Shown here: one piece after another, positions 1-5,690 of the stretch
Numbering within the stretch: position 1 is the stretch's first letter
How the letters are laid out: each line of letters starts with the position of its first letter
Source of the DNA: Gemmatimonadota bacterium
GTDB taxonomy: Bacteria; JAAXHH01
Length of the DNA stretch: 5,690 nt
Direction: 5' to 3'
Assembly: GCA_026713285.1 (NCBI GenBank)
Contig: JAPOOT010000424.1
Location: 1-5,690, forward strand
Notes under the pieces: generated by a model
Database searches by the model: none
Seen by the model: only the letters and a program-made list of their open reading frames with translations
What the model was told of the DNA's origin: nothing
Translations under genes and position numbers: made by a program

Positions 1-252
1 GGCCACGTAGATCACGACCAGCATGAGCAGGATACCCAGTCCCGGTATGCGGGTATCCAGGTCCAGCAGTCCCCGGATGACCGGTTCGGCAAAGGAGTCC
101 ATCCAGGTCAGTAGCCAACTCAGTATGGCGACCGTGGCGGCAAGCGGGATCAGCACGAGCAATCCCGACACCATCGTTCGCTTCACGTTCTGACGGATAC
201 GCGCTATCGCCGAGGGGCGCTTTGAATTGGAATCGAGATGGAAGGTGGACAT
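1..252 (-). CDS. DUF502 family inner-membrane protein (3' part outside window)
   Basis: Reading the minus strand from the ATG at 252-250 gives 84 uninterrupted codons, with no stop before the window edge. Full-length DUF502 (COG2928) proteins are about 200 residues, so more than half is missing. A basic N-terminus (KRPSAIARIRQNVKR, residues 11-25) leads into a first membrane helix at about 28-49 that contains the family-typical SGLLVLIPLAAT (29-40). A short amphipathic stretch follows (MDSFAEPVIRGLL, 51-63), then IPGLGILL (69-76) opening a second helix at about 72-84. The order of helix, W-x-x-x-x-D-S linker and P-G-L-G helix is characteristic of DUF502. The family has no established biochemical function. 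The ribosome site is weak: a GAG lies 10 bases before ATG. The gene is 157 bases downstream of the permease and may have its own promoter. The family call is confident; any link to the importer is unproven. Confidence 0.82.
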   Translation of the reverse strand, partial: MSTFHLDSNSKRPSAIARIRQNVKRTMVSGLLVLIPLAATVAILSWLLTWMDSFAEPVIRGLLDLDTRIPGLGILLMLVVIYVA

Positions 253-409
253 AGGCACATTGCTCGAGAAATCGACAAACCCGGGAATACGGTACCGGCC
301 ACTCGGCCGCATGCAATTCCTCGGCGTTCCATCGATCCGGCCAGCCGCATCAGGCTATTGACCGGCTACCCTGACTACCCTATTGGACGCTGTATCCGCT
401 CCTATGGTT
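253..409. other. Intergenic gap between permease and DUF502 genes
   Basis: This 157-base stretch is the largest gap in the window. It holds a 5-base inverted repeat (296-300 with 305-309, loop of 4) not followed by a T tract on the minus strand, so it is not a convincing terminator. It also holds two adjacent copies of CTACCCT (366-372 and 375-381), too short to interpret. I found no convincing -35/-10 promoter pair. The length suggests a transcription-unit boundary here, but no element proves it. Confidence 0.5.
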
Positions 410-2116
410 CTATACCTTGAACAGCTGGCCCATCCTCTTGCCAAGTACTTTACCAGTAAATAGCAAACTGCATGCCAACAGGATCATACCCAGCATGCCC
501 ATGGCGCTCGCCATGTAGGGACCGTCGGTAATGCGGCCCATCAGGCTGTATATCGCCTTGGTGATGGGATAATACTGTTCCTTGATGGCCAGGATCAGGC
601 TGTCGCTCACTTCGAGCATGGCGAAGGAAAAAGAGAGAATGGCGCCCGCCGCGATATTGGCCAGTACGAGCGGCATGGTGATCTTCCATAGCGTTCTCAA
701 GGGACCGGCGCCCATGTTCATGGAGGCCTCTTCCAGGGTGACGCTCATCTGCTGGAATCCGGCGTAGGCCGCCCGTACCATGTACGGAAGGCGGCGCACG
801 GCGTAGGCGATGATCAACAGGGGAACGGGGGAAACGCGGACGTCCAGTACGGTTCCCGAAAAACCGGAAATGTAGCCGAACGCGAGTACCAGGCCAGGCA
901 GCGCCAGGGGCAACATGGCCACGGCGTCCAGCGTGTCCCGGAACGGAAAGCGGCGCCGGGTAAGCAGGTAGGCGATGGCGACGCCGAGGACGATATCGAT
1001 GGTTGTGCTCATTACACTCAGCCACAGGCTGTTCCGGATGGAGAGCAGCGTCAGGTCGTGCTCGAAGATCTGACCGTAATAGGCCGTGGTATAATCGGAG
1101 GGAAGCACGGTCATGAACCAGCGCTCGGTCACGGAAGTGAGCACCACGCTGAGGTGGGGGATCAGCGCGATACCCGTGATGGAGAGGAGCATGCCCCATA
1201 TCAGGACGGTTTCGAAAGAGGTCGCGCGTTTCGAGGCCGACGTCACGTGGCCGCGGGCGACCATTTCGTAGTGGCGGCCGCCGAAGAACTTCTTGGACAG
1301 GTAGAACAGGGCGAGGGTGACCAGGACGACGAAGACGACCAGGGCGTATCCCATCGGATTCCCATGGACGTCGGTGGACATGTTGAAGATCTGGACCGCC
1401 ACCACCTCGCGAAACTCGAAGATCAGAGGCGTGCCCAGGTCCGTAAAAGCCCAGATGAACACGATGATCGCACCGGCGAAGTATCCGGGCAGCATGAGGG
1501 GAAACGTGATGGTGCGAAACAGCCGGAAGCCGCCGGCGCCCACGTTGCGGGCCGACTCCTCCAGGCTGGGGTCCACGTTGGCCAGCCCGGCGGCGATGTT
1601 CAGGTACATGATGGGGTAGAGGTGCAGCGCTTCGAGGATCACCACGCCCCAGAATCCGCCGCCGCCGAACCAGTCGATGGGTGCGTCGATGAAGCCCGTT
1701 TCGAGCAGGAACAGGTTGATCGAGCCGAAACGGGCGAACATCTGTTTCATCCCGATGGCGCCCACGAAAGGGGGCATGATCATGGGCACCAGCGCGAGTC
1801 CGCCCAGCAACCCCCTCCCAATGAAATCGTACCTGACCAGCGCGACGGCCATGGGCAGGCTGATGATCGTCGTCAGCGCGGTGGTCACGATACCCAGCTC
1901 AAAACTGTTAAGCAGGGCGCGTTGCTGGACCGGGCTCTGCAACATCAGCCCGAAGAACTCCATGGAGAACTGCTCGTCCGTGTAGAAGGCGTTCATCAGG
2001 ACGTGGAGGATCGGATAGAACAGGAAGAGGCCGAAGAACAGGACGAGGACGCCCAGTATGGCGAGGACGCCGGGAGTGAGGTCCGAGAGATCGAATCGGG
2101 TACGATTCATACGCAT
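410..2116 (-). CDS. ABC importer permease with two fused transmembrane domains (FbpB/ThiP type)
   Basis: This inner-membrane channel subunit of a binding-protein-dependent ABC importer has 568 residues, close to the usual 500-600 for fused-domain permeases of iron(III), thiamine and aminophosphonate systems. It contains two BPD_transp_1 domains and about 12 predicted helices. The first helix (17-40) is followed by a periplasmic stretch (45-65). Each half carries the cytoplasmic EAA loop that docks on the ATPase: EESARNVGAGG at 186-196 and EEASMNMGAGP at 462-472, both continuing to a conserved Pro (206 and 482). A hydrophilic linker at about 278-302 joins the halves. The stop is TAG at 412-410. 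The gene begins 16 bases after the ATPase stop, which indicates co-transcription and translational linkage. A GGAG lies only 3 bases before the first ATG but 9 before the ATG at 2110 (Met3), so translation may begin there. The fused permease probably pairs with a homodimer of the neighbouring ATPase. Substrate is not decided by this sequence. Confidence 0.93.
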   Translation of the reverse strand: MRMNRTRFDLSDLTPGVLAILGVLVLFFGLFLFYPILHVLMNAFYTDEQFSMEFFGLMLQSPVQQRALLNSFELGIVTTALTTIISLPMAVALVRYDFIGRGLLGGLALVPMIMPPFVGAIGMKQMFARFGSINLFLLETGFIDAPIDWFGGGGFWGVVILEALHLYPIMYLNIAAGLANVDPSLEESARNVGAGGFRLFRTITFPLMLPGYFAGAIIVFIWAFTDLGTPLIFEFREVVAVQIFNMSTDVHGNPMGYALVVFVVLVTLALFYLSKKFFGGRHYEMVARGHVTSASKRATSFETVLIWGMLLSITGIALIPHLSVVLTSVTERWFMTVLPSDYTTAYYGQIFEHDLTLLSIRNSLWLSVMSTTIDIVLGVAIAYLLTRRRFPFRDTLDAVAMLPLALPGLVLAFGYISGFSGTVLDVRVSPVPLLIIAYAVRRLPYMVRAAYAGFQQMSVTLEEASMNMGAGPLRTLWKITMPLVLANIAAGAILSFSFAMLEVSDSLILAIKEQYYPITKAIYSLMGRITDGPYMASAMGMLGMILLACSLLFTGKVLGKRMGQLFKV

Positions 2117-2119
2117 ATG

Positions 2120-2123
2120 CTCC
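2120..2123 (-). promoter_or_regulatory. Ribosome binding site of the permease gene
   Basis: Minus-strand GGAG lies in the 16-base gap after the ATPase stop codon. It is 3 bases from the ATG at 2116 and 9 bases from the in-frame ATG at 2110. The spacing favours the second ATG, which would shorten the protein by two residues. Confidence 0.6.
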
Positions 2124-2132
2124 GCGGCACCA

Positions 2133-3218
2133 CTATCCCGGTTTCCCGATCACGACGACCCGGGATGGATCGCATGACAATCGGATCGGCGTACCGGGAC
2201 CGGCAAGTCGCTGGCCGGGACGATGGTCAACCAGCTTCACCAGCGTGCCGTCGTCCAGCCGGACCGAATACTGCTCGTGGTCTCCAAGATAGACGGTCTG
2301 CCGGACGACGCCGGATAGCACGTTTTCTTCCTCGCCGCCGGTGGGGTCCGGTCTCGAAACACGGATGGCCTCGGGCCGGATTGAGCAGATCACTTCGTCT
2401 CCCGGCGACAGGTCCTCGGCGGGTTCGATCGTCGAATGGAGTATGCCGACCGGGGTCTCGACGGCCAGTGGCATGTCCAACCGCGTCAACCTTCCGGCCA
2501 CGAAATTCGTCTCCCCGATGAAATCCGCCACGAATGCATTCGCGGGCCGGTCGTAGATCGAACGCGGTTCACCGGTCTGGGCGACGGCCCCCGTATCCAT
2601 CACGGCCACACGGTCCGCCATGGAGAGGGCCTCCTTCTGATCGTGGGTCACGTAGATCATCGTCGTGGCGGTCTCATCGTGAATACGCCGGATCTCATCG
2701 CGCATTTCCAGGCGAAGCCGGGCGTCCAGGTTGGACAGCGGCTCGTCCAGCAGCACCACGTCCGGGCGGATCACAAGGGCGCGGGCAAGCGCCACACGCT
2801 GCTGCTGGCCGCCGGACAGCTGGTTCGGCGACCGCTCCCCGTAGCGTTCCATCCGCACCATCCTCAGCGCTTCGGCGACGCGGTCGTTCCGTTCGGAAGG
2901 CGGCACCTTGCGCAGGACGAGTCCGTAGGCCACGTTATCCCGGACGGTCATGTGCGGCCAGAGCGCGTAATTCTGAAACACCATGCCCGTGTTCCTTCGG
3001 TGGGGCGGTCTGCGCGTCACCTCCTGACCGTCGAACAGGATGCTGCCCGCATCTGGCGCATAGAACCCGGCGATCAGTCTCAGTAGGGTCGTCTTGCCGC
3101 AGCCTGATGGGCCCAGAAGAAAGAACAGTTCACCTCGTGCGATCTCCAGAGATACATCGTCAACCGCCGTCACGTCACCGAATTTCCGGGTGATTCCCTG
3201 CAGTGTAAGACTGACCAT
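2133..3218 (-). CDS. ABC importer ATPase, FbpC/PotA type with TOBE domain
   Basis: This cytoplasmic ATPase powers the importer encoded on either side. From the ATG at 3218 it has 361 residues, typical for the FbpC/PotA/MalK-like class. Visible motifs in order are Walker A GPSGCGKT (36-43), Q-loop Gln82 in FQNY, signature LSGGQQQ (134-140), Walker B VVLLDEP (154-160), D-loop SNLD (162-165) and H-loop His192 in YVTHDQ. All catalytic residues are intact. YDRPANAFVADFIGETNF (222-239) is the usual hinge into the C-terminal TOBE_2 domain (about 240-356), which contains SIRPEAIRV and VYLGDHEQYSV. The frame stays open to a GTG at 3266, adding 16 residues with no ribosome site. I prefer the ATG because MVSLTLQGITRKFG is the normal family N-terminus and a weak GAG lies 9 bases upstream. 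The stop is TAG at 2135-2133. The hinge and TOBE resemble iron(III) and polyamine systems, but ATPase sequence alone does not fix the substrate. Confidence 0.95.
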   Translation of the reverse strand: MVSLTLQGITRKFGDVTAVDDVSLEIARGELFFLLGPSGCGKTTLLRLIAGFYAPDAGSILFDGQEVTRRPPHRRNTGMVFQNYALWPHMTVRDNVAYGLVLRKVPPSERNDRVAEALRMVRMERYGERSPNQLSGGQQQRVALARALVIRPDVVLLDEPLSNLDARLRLEMRDEIRRIHDETATTMIYVTHDQKEALSMADRVAVMDTGAVAQTGEPRSIYDRPANAFVADFIGETNFVAGRLTRLDMPLAVETPVGILHSTIEPAEDLSPGDEVICSIRPEAIRVSRPDPTGGEEENVLSGVVRQTVYLGDHEQYSVRLDDGTLVKLVDHRPGQRLAGPGTPIRLSCDPSRVVVIGKPG

Positions 3219-3257
3219 AATCGGTTTCTCAAGATATGAAATTACGTTCAGGGTATG

Positions 3258-3309
3258 AAAAAACACGCACCCGTCCGCGCTGATACGACGCGCCGTACGG
3301 GACCGTACG
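3258..3309 (-). promoter_or_regulatory. Intercistronic hairpin with downstream T6 tract between binding-protein and ATPase genes
   Basis: In the 109-base gap, 3303-3309 and 3294-3300 form a perfect 7-base inverted repeat (CGTACGG, then CCGTACG). It folds realistically as 6 pairs with a 4-base loop. A competing fold pairs 3297-3301 with 3270-3274 (CCCGT with ACGGG) around an inner CGCG/CGCG pairing (3289-3292 with 3276-3279). A T6 run on the minus strand lies at 3263-3258, 6 bases beyond the second fold. The arrangement suggests partial termination, or protection of the binding-protein mRNA 3' end, so that more binding protein than transporter is made. This role is inference. The distance to the T tract is too large for a textbook intrinsic terminator. 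Confidence 0.4.
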
Positions 3310-3327
3310 AAGGCGGGACCATGATCC

Positions 3328-4761
3328 TCAACGGCTTCTCCGCTTCAACCTCCACAGGTATAGTACCATTCCCGCAAGCACCAGCCCGCTGCCTGCAAAA
3401 AGCAAGTACCTGGCGCCGACAGATCCTGACCCGCCCGAGGCGTACTTCTCGGCCGCCAGCCGGCTCCACGAGAGCAGGGTCCGGTTTCTGAATCCCTGGT
3501 CCCGCCAGCGTTCGCCCAGGACTAGGGATTCCGCCTCTGTGATGGGCATGGCCCCTAAAGAAGGCAGCAGACGCGCCACGTCTCCCGCCTCGATGGCGCG
3601 CCGCCACGTTCGTTGCAGGGCAGCGTGCGCGTCGATGACGAATACGCCGATCATGTCGTCGACGATATGACGCCTCGCGGCGCCTTTCACGGCATCGTAC
3701 ACGAAGGAAGACTTCCAGGTAAAAGGATTGAACGTGACCGAGGTATGCGCAGGATCGATGCGCTGGTACAGGTGGGGCAGAACCGTGAACCGGTTCAACT
3801 GAAATCTCTCCGGCCCGCCCGGCGTGCCGGGTTTCTGCATCCACAGGCGCTGGCCTGGCTCGGACAGGACGTAGCGAAGGAACGACTGTGCCACGGACAG
3901 GTTGGGTGCGCCTTTCAGGATGGATATGCCGTCCGGATTCAGGATCGTGAGATTGTCCGGCATGGTGTATCCGATCATTTCAGGGCCCACGGCGTTGATC
4001 TGTGCCCAGGCGTAGAAGTCAATGGCCATCCCGTAGGCCACTTCGCCGGAAGTCACGTCCTTGGGCACCTGGCTTCCCGAATTCGCGAATCCCCTGGCGT
4101 TTGCGCCCAGCGCGGTGATAATCTGCCAGCCCCTTTCCCAGCCGTAGACCTGCAAGATGATCTCGAAGGGCACGTGCGCGCTGCCGCTTTTCCTGGGATC
4201 TGCCCCGCCGACCCACGAGAAGAGCCGGGGATCGGCCAGGTCTTCCCAGGTCTCCGGCAGGGGCAACTCCACGAGTTCCGCCACCCGCTTGTTATACACT
4301 ATTCCGAATCCGGCCATCGTCGCGCCGTACCACCGGTACCCCGCGTCGTATATCGGGTAACCGCCCGCCTCGGCAGGCAGCCTCGAGAGCAGGGCATCGG
4401 GCATCCTGTACGAAGCAAGCAGGTCGAGGCGGGCCAGTTCCACGAACGGATCGCTGCCCCCGCCGAACATCATGTCGATGCCGATGCCACCCGGTTTTCC
4501 GGTGAATTCGGACTTGATGAACCGGATGATCTCGGAAGTCCCCCCGACGTCCATCCACTCGATCTCGACCCCGCGGCCGGTGTCCTCCCGGTAATAGGCG
4601 TCGAAACCCCGGGTGAATTCGTAGCGGATGCCTTCCCAGTGCGGCGAAACGATGACCAGGCGGTCCTGCGCCGAACTGGCGGCCGGGCCGACGGCATGGC
4701 AGAAGACGCATGCGAAGAGGAAATACCGTATGACGTGATGAACGGATGGCCGGCGGTTCAA
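3328..4761 (-). CDS. ABC importer solute-binding protein with signal peptide and C-terminal membrane anchor
   Basis: This 477-residue protein captures the solute outside the inner membrane and delivers it to the neighbouring permease. A signal peptide occupies about 1-31: a basic start, a hydrophobic core around 10-26, then PAASSA before Gln32. The ligand-binding region resembles iron(III)/polyamine-type binding proteins: LVIVSPHWEG (35-44), FGGGSDPFVEL (99-109), FGIVYNKR (152-159), PETWEDLADPRL (169-180), SGEVAYGMAIDFYAW (238-252) and PDGISILKGAPN (276-287). The family usually ends near 340-360. Here a charged, helical-looking segment (about 350-440) follows, then a Gly/Ser linker (ASGGSGS, 441-447), a membrane helix (about 452-470) and a basic tail (RLKRRSR). 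That implies tethering to the inner membrane. The start is TTG: it has GAGG 6 bases upstream, it is needed for the signal peptide, and the first in-frame ATG is codon 70. The gene begins 25 bases after the CorA-like stop. FbpA binds iron with a Tyr-Tyr pair; here the likely position reads Phe249-Tyr250, so the substrate is open. Confidence 0.9.
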   Translation of the reverse strand: MNRRPSVHHVIRYFLFACVFCHAVGPAASSAQDRLVIVSPHWEGIRYEFTRGFDAYYREDTGRGVEIEWMDVGGTSEIIRFIKSEFTGKPGGIGIDMMFGGGSDPFVELARLDLLASYRMPDALLSRLPAEAGGYPIYDAGYRWYGATMAGFGIVYNKRVAELVELPLPETWEDLADPRLFSWVGGADPRKSGSAHVPFEIILQVYGWERGWQIITALGANARGFANSGSQVPKDVTSGEVAYGMAIDFYAWAQINAVGPEMIGYTMPDNLTILNPDGISILKGAPNLSVAQSFLRYVLSEPGQRLWMQKPGTPGGPERFQLNRFTVLPHLYQRIDPAHTSVTFNPFTWKSSFVYDAVKGAARRHIVDDMIGVFVIDAHAALQRTWRRAIEAGDVARLLPSLGAMPITEAESLVLGERWRDQGFRNRTLLSWSRLAAEKYASGGSGSVGARYLLFAGSGLVLAGMVLYLWRLKRRSR

Positions 4762-4767
4762 CGGATG

Positions 4768-4771
4768 CCTC
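4768..4771 (-). promoter_or_regulatory. Ribosome binding site supporting the TTG start of the binding-protein gene
   Basis: Minus-strand GAGG lies 6 bases before TTG (4761-4759), which is ideal spacing. No ATG or GTG start exists in frame nearby, so this site decides the start. It sits within the 25-base gap after the upstream stop codon. Confidence 0.65.
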
Positions 4772-4786
4772 GAGAGTTGAAAAACC

Positions 4787-5690
4787 TTACCGCTTTCTGG
4801 CCGTCAGGATCAGCACTGCGGCGACCAGCAACGAAACCGCCAGACCGATGCCCACAACCACCGGTTTGACCGCGTTATTCACCAGGGGGTCGTCGATCCC
4901 CAGCAGGACGGAAAGAACGAGCACGGGGAGCAGCATGGAGACCAGGAAGGTCAGCCGCCTCGCGGACGCGTCGATTCTCCTGAGTGCTTTCGTCTGGACG
5001 GCCGTGGCCCCGTCGTTCAGCATCTCCCATGAACGTGTGAGCGCGTCGGCCATGTTCCTGAAACGGTAGTACGCGTCCTGGAGCTGGACGATCGTATCCG
5101 GCTGCAGGGAGAGTTTCTCGCCGCCGTAAAGCGAATGAACGATTTCGCACTGCGGTTTGACGAGATGGATCATGTCGATGAGGCGGCGCTGCGTGTCGTA
5201 TATCCATCGGGCTTCCACGTCCTGGTCTGGCGCGATCGTTTCCGCGGTGAGTTCGGATATCAGCGGGTCCTGGCGATCCGCTATCGTCTGCATGATCAGG
5301 GCGACCGCGAGATCCGTAGACCGCATCAACTGGGCATCCTGCTGAATCCGGTCCTTGACTTCCTTCAAAAGGGCCAACGGAGTGGAGTGAATGGTAATCA
5401 GGTAGTCGGGCGCCAGAAAGAAACCCAGCTTGACCGGTGGCGCGTCCAGACTTTCCTGCACGTGCAGGACGATGAACAGGTGTCCCGGAAACACCGCCGA
5501 ATAAGGCCGGGTCGAAACCTCCCGGCAAGCCTTCACCGAAAGGGGATGGGCGCCGAACTCCTTGAAGTCGCTCAGGAACGCCGCGTCTTCGTCCGTGATT
5601 TGCTCGAGGTCCAGCCAGAACAAACCCTTGGACTCTTCCAGGGTTTCCTGGAGGTGGGAGAGAGATACATCATCGTAGCGGATGACGTTA
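4787..5690 (-). CDS. CorA-like divalent-cation transporter family membrane protein (5' end outside window)
   Basis: The frame is open from the window edge (first full codon 5689-5687) to TAA at 4789-4787, giving 300 visible residues. Family members are about 310-370, so only a short N-terminus is missing. An internal TTG at 5623 could start translation but would remove conserved sequence, so I treat the gene as 5'-partial. A cytoplasmic alpha/beta domain shows GLFWLDLEQITDED (22-35) and FGAHPLSV (45-52), then HLFIVLHV (70-77), as in CorA. A long helical, charged region (about 105-240) follows, then ARRLTF leading into TM1 (about 245-263) and TM2 (about 275-296) with a basic end (ARKR). CorA proteins form pentameric Mg2+/Co2+ channels, and ZntB moves Zn2+. 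Their signature after TM1 is GMN (GIN in ZntB); here it is GID at 264-266, followed by an acidic, short loop (DPLVNN). The fold assignment is good; Mg2+ transport should not be assumed. The gene lies 25 bases upstream of the binding-protein gene, so the two are probably in one operon. Confidence 0.8.
   Translation of the reverse strand, partial: NVIRYDDVSLSHLQETLEESKGLFWLDLEQITDEDAAFLSDFKEFGAHPLSVKACREVSTRPYSAVFPGHLFIVLHVQESLDAPPVKLGFFLAPDYLITIHSTPLALLKEVKDRIQQDAQLMRSTDLAVALIMQTIADRQDPLISELTAETIAPDQDVEARWIYDTQRRLIDMIHLVKPQCEIVHSLYGGEKLSLQPDTIVQLQDAYYRFRNMADALTRSWEMLNDGATAVQTKALRRIDASARRLTFLVSMLLPVLVLSVLLGIDDPLVNNAVKPVVVGIGLAVSLLVAAVLILTARKR

Noticed and set aside
295..310. Possible terminator after the permease (CGGCC/GGCCG stem)
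   Set aside because: The stem is only 5 pairs, with no following T tract on the transcribed strand.
366..383. Two adjacent CTACCCT copies as an operator or tandem repeat
   Set aside because: Two 7-base matches 9 bases apart are too little to separate from chance, and no promoter was found beside them.
238..420. Plus-strand 60-codon frame covering the gap downstream of the permease
   Set aside because: It overlaps the start of the DUF502 gene on the other strand, has a composition without recognisable features, and would be the only plus-strand gene in the window.
1058..2521. Plus-strand open frame of 487 codons opposite the permease and ATPase genes
   Set aside because: It lies wholly antisense to two well-supported genes. 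Its product is an unnatural mix rich in His, Gln, Glu, Asp, Gly and Arg with no recognisable domain. It is a by-product of GC-rich codon use.
3219..3266. N-terminal extension of the ATPase from GTG at 3266
   Set aside because: There is no ribosome site before the GTG, and the added 16 residues do not belong to the family fold. The ATG at 3218 gives the standard N-terminus.
4698..4710. Lipobox in the binding-protein signal peptide (LFAC, residues 15-18)
   Set aside because: Phe at -2 is atypical and the hydrophobic core before this Cys would be too short. The signal continues hydrophobic past it to a better cleavage site at SSA-Gln.
3613..4869. Plus-strand open frame of 418 codons opposite the binding-protein gene
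   Set aside because: It is antisense to a gene with clear family motifs and a signal peptide. Its product has no domain or membrane pattern, and no ribosome site was seen.

Overview
This is a GC-rich bacterial segment of 5,690 bases with dense coding. Every gene I can support lies on the minus strand, so transcription runs from high to low coordinates. A cleaved-type signal peptide, a periplasmic-type binding protein and a DUF502 membrane protein suggest a diderm (Gram-negative) organism. The phylum cannot be told from this sequence. There are no RNA genes, insertion sequences, CRISPR arrays or phage genes. No stretch over about 160 bases lacks a gene.

Layout in transcription order: (1) 5690-4787, a CorA-like two-helix membrane protein with its N-terminus beyond the window edge. 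(2) 4761-3328, a solute-binding protein with an N-terminal signal peptide and, unusually, a C-terminal membrane anchor; it starts at TTG. (3) 3327-3219, a 109-base intercistronic gap holding a perfect 7-base inverted repeat and a downstream T6 tract. (4) 3218-2133, an ABC-transporter ATPase of the FbpC/PotA type with a C-terminal TOBE domain. (5) 2116-410, a 568-residue permease with two fused transmembrane domains of the FbpB/ThiP type. (6) 409-253, a 157-base intergenic gap. (7) 252-1, the first 84 codons of a DUF502 family membrane protein that runs off the window.

Genes 2, 4 and 5 form a complete ABC importer: a binding protein that captures the solute outside the inner membrane, one fused permease supplying both halves of the channel, and an ATPase presumed to act as a homodimer. 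The family (iron(III), thiamine, spermidine/putrescine, 2-aminoethylphosphonate) is clear, but the substrate is not. The binding protein has Phe-Tyr where I would align the Tyr-Tyr iron ligands of FbpA. The CorA-like gene lies 25 bases upstream of the importer and is probably co-transcribed. It has Gly-Ile-Asp where CorA channels have Gly-Met-Asn.

The most notable points are the membrane-tethered binding protein with its extra C-terminal segment, the degenerate CorA signature, and the hairpin between the binding-protein and ATPase genes. I saw no clearly novel system; this looks like an ordinary nutrient-import operon with unusual parts.
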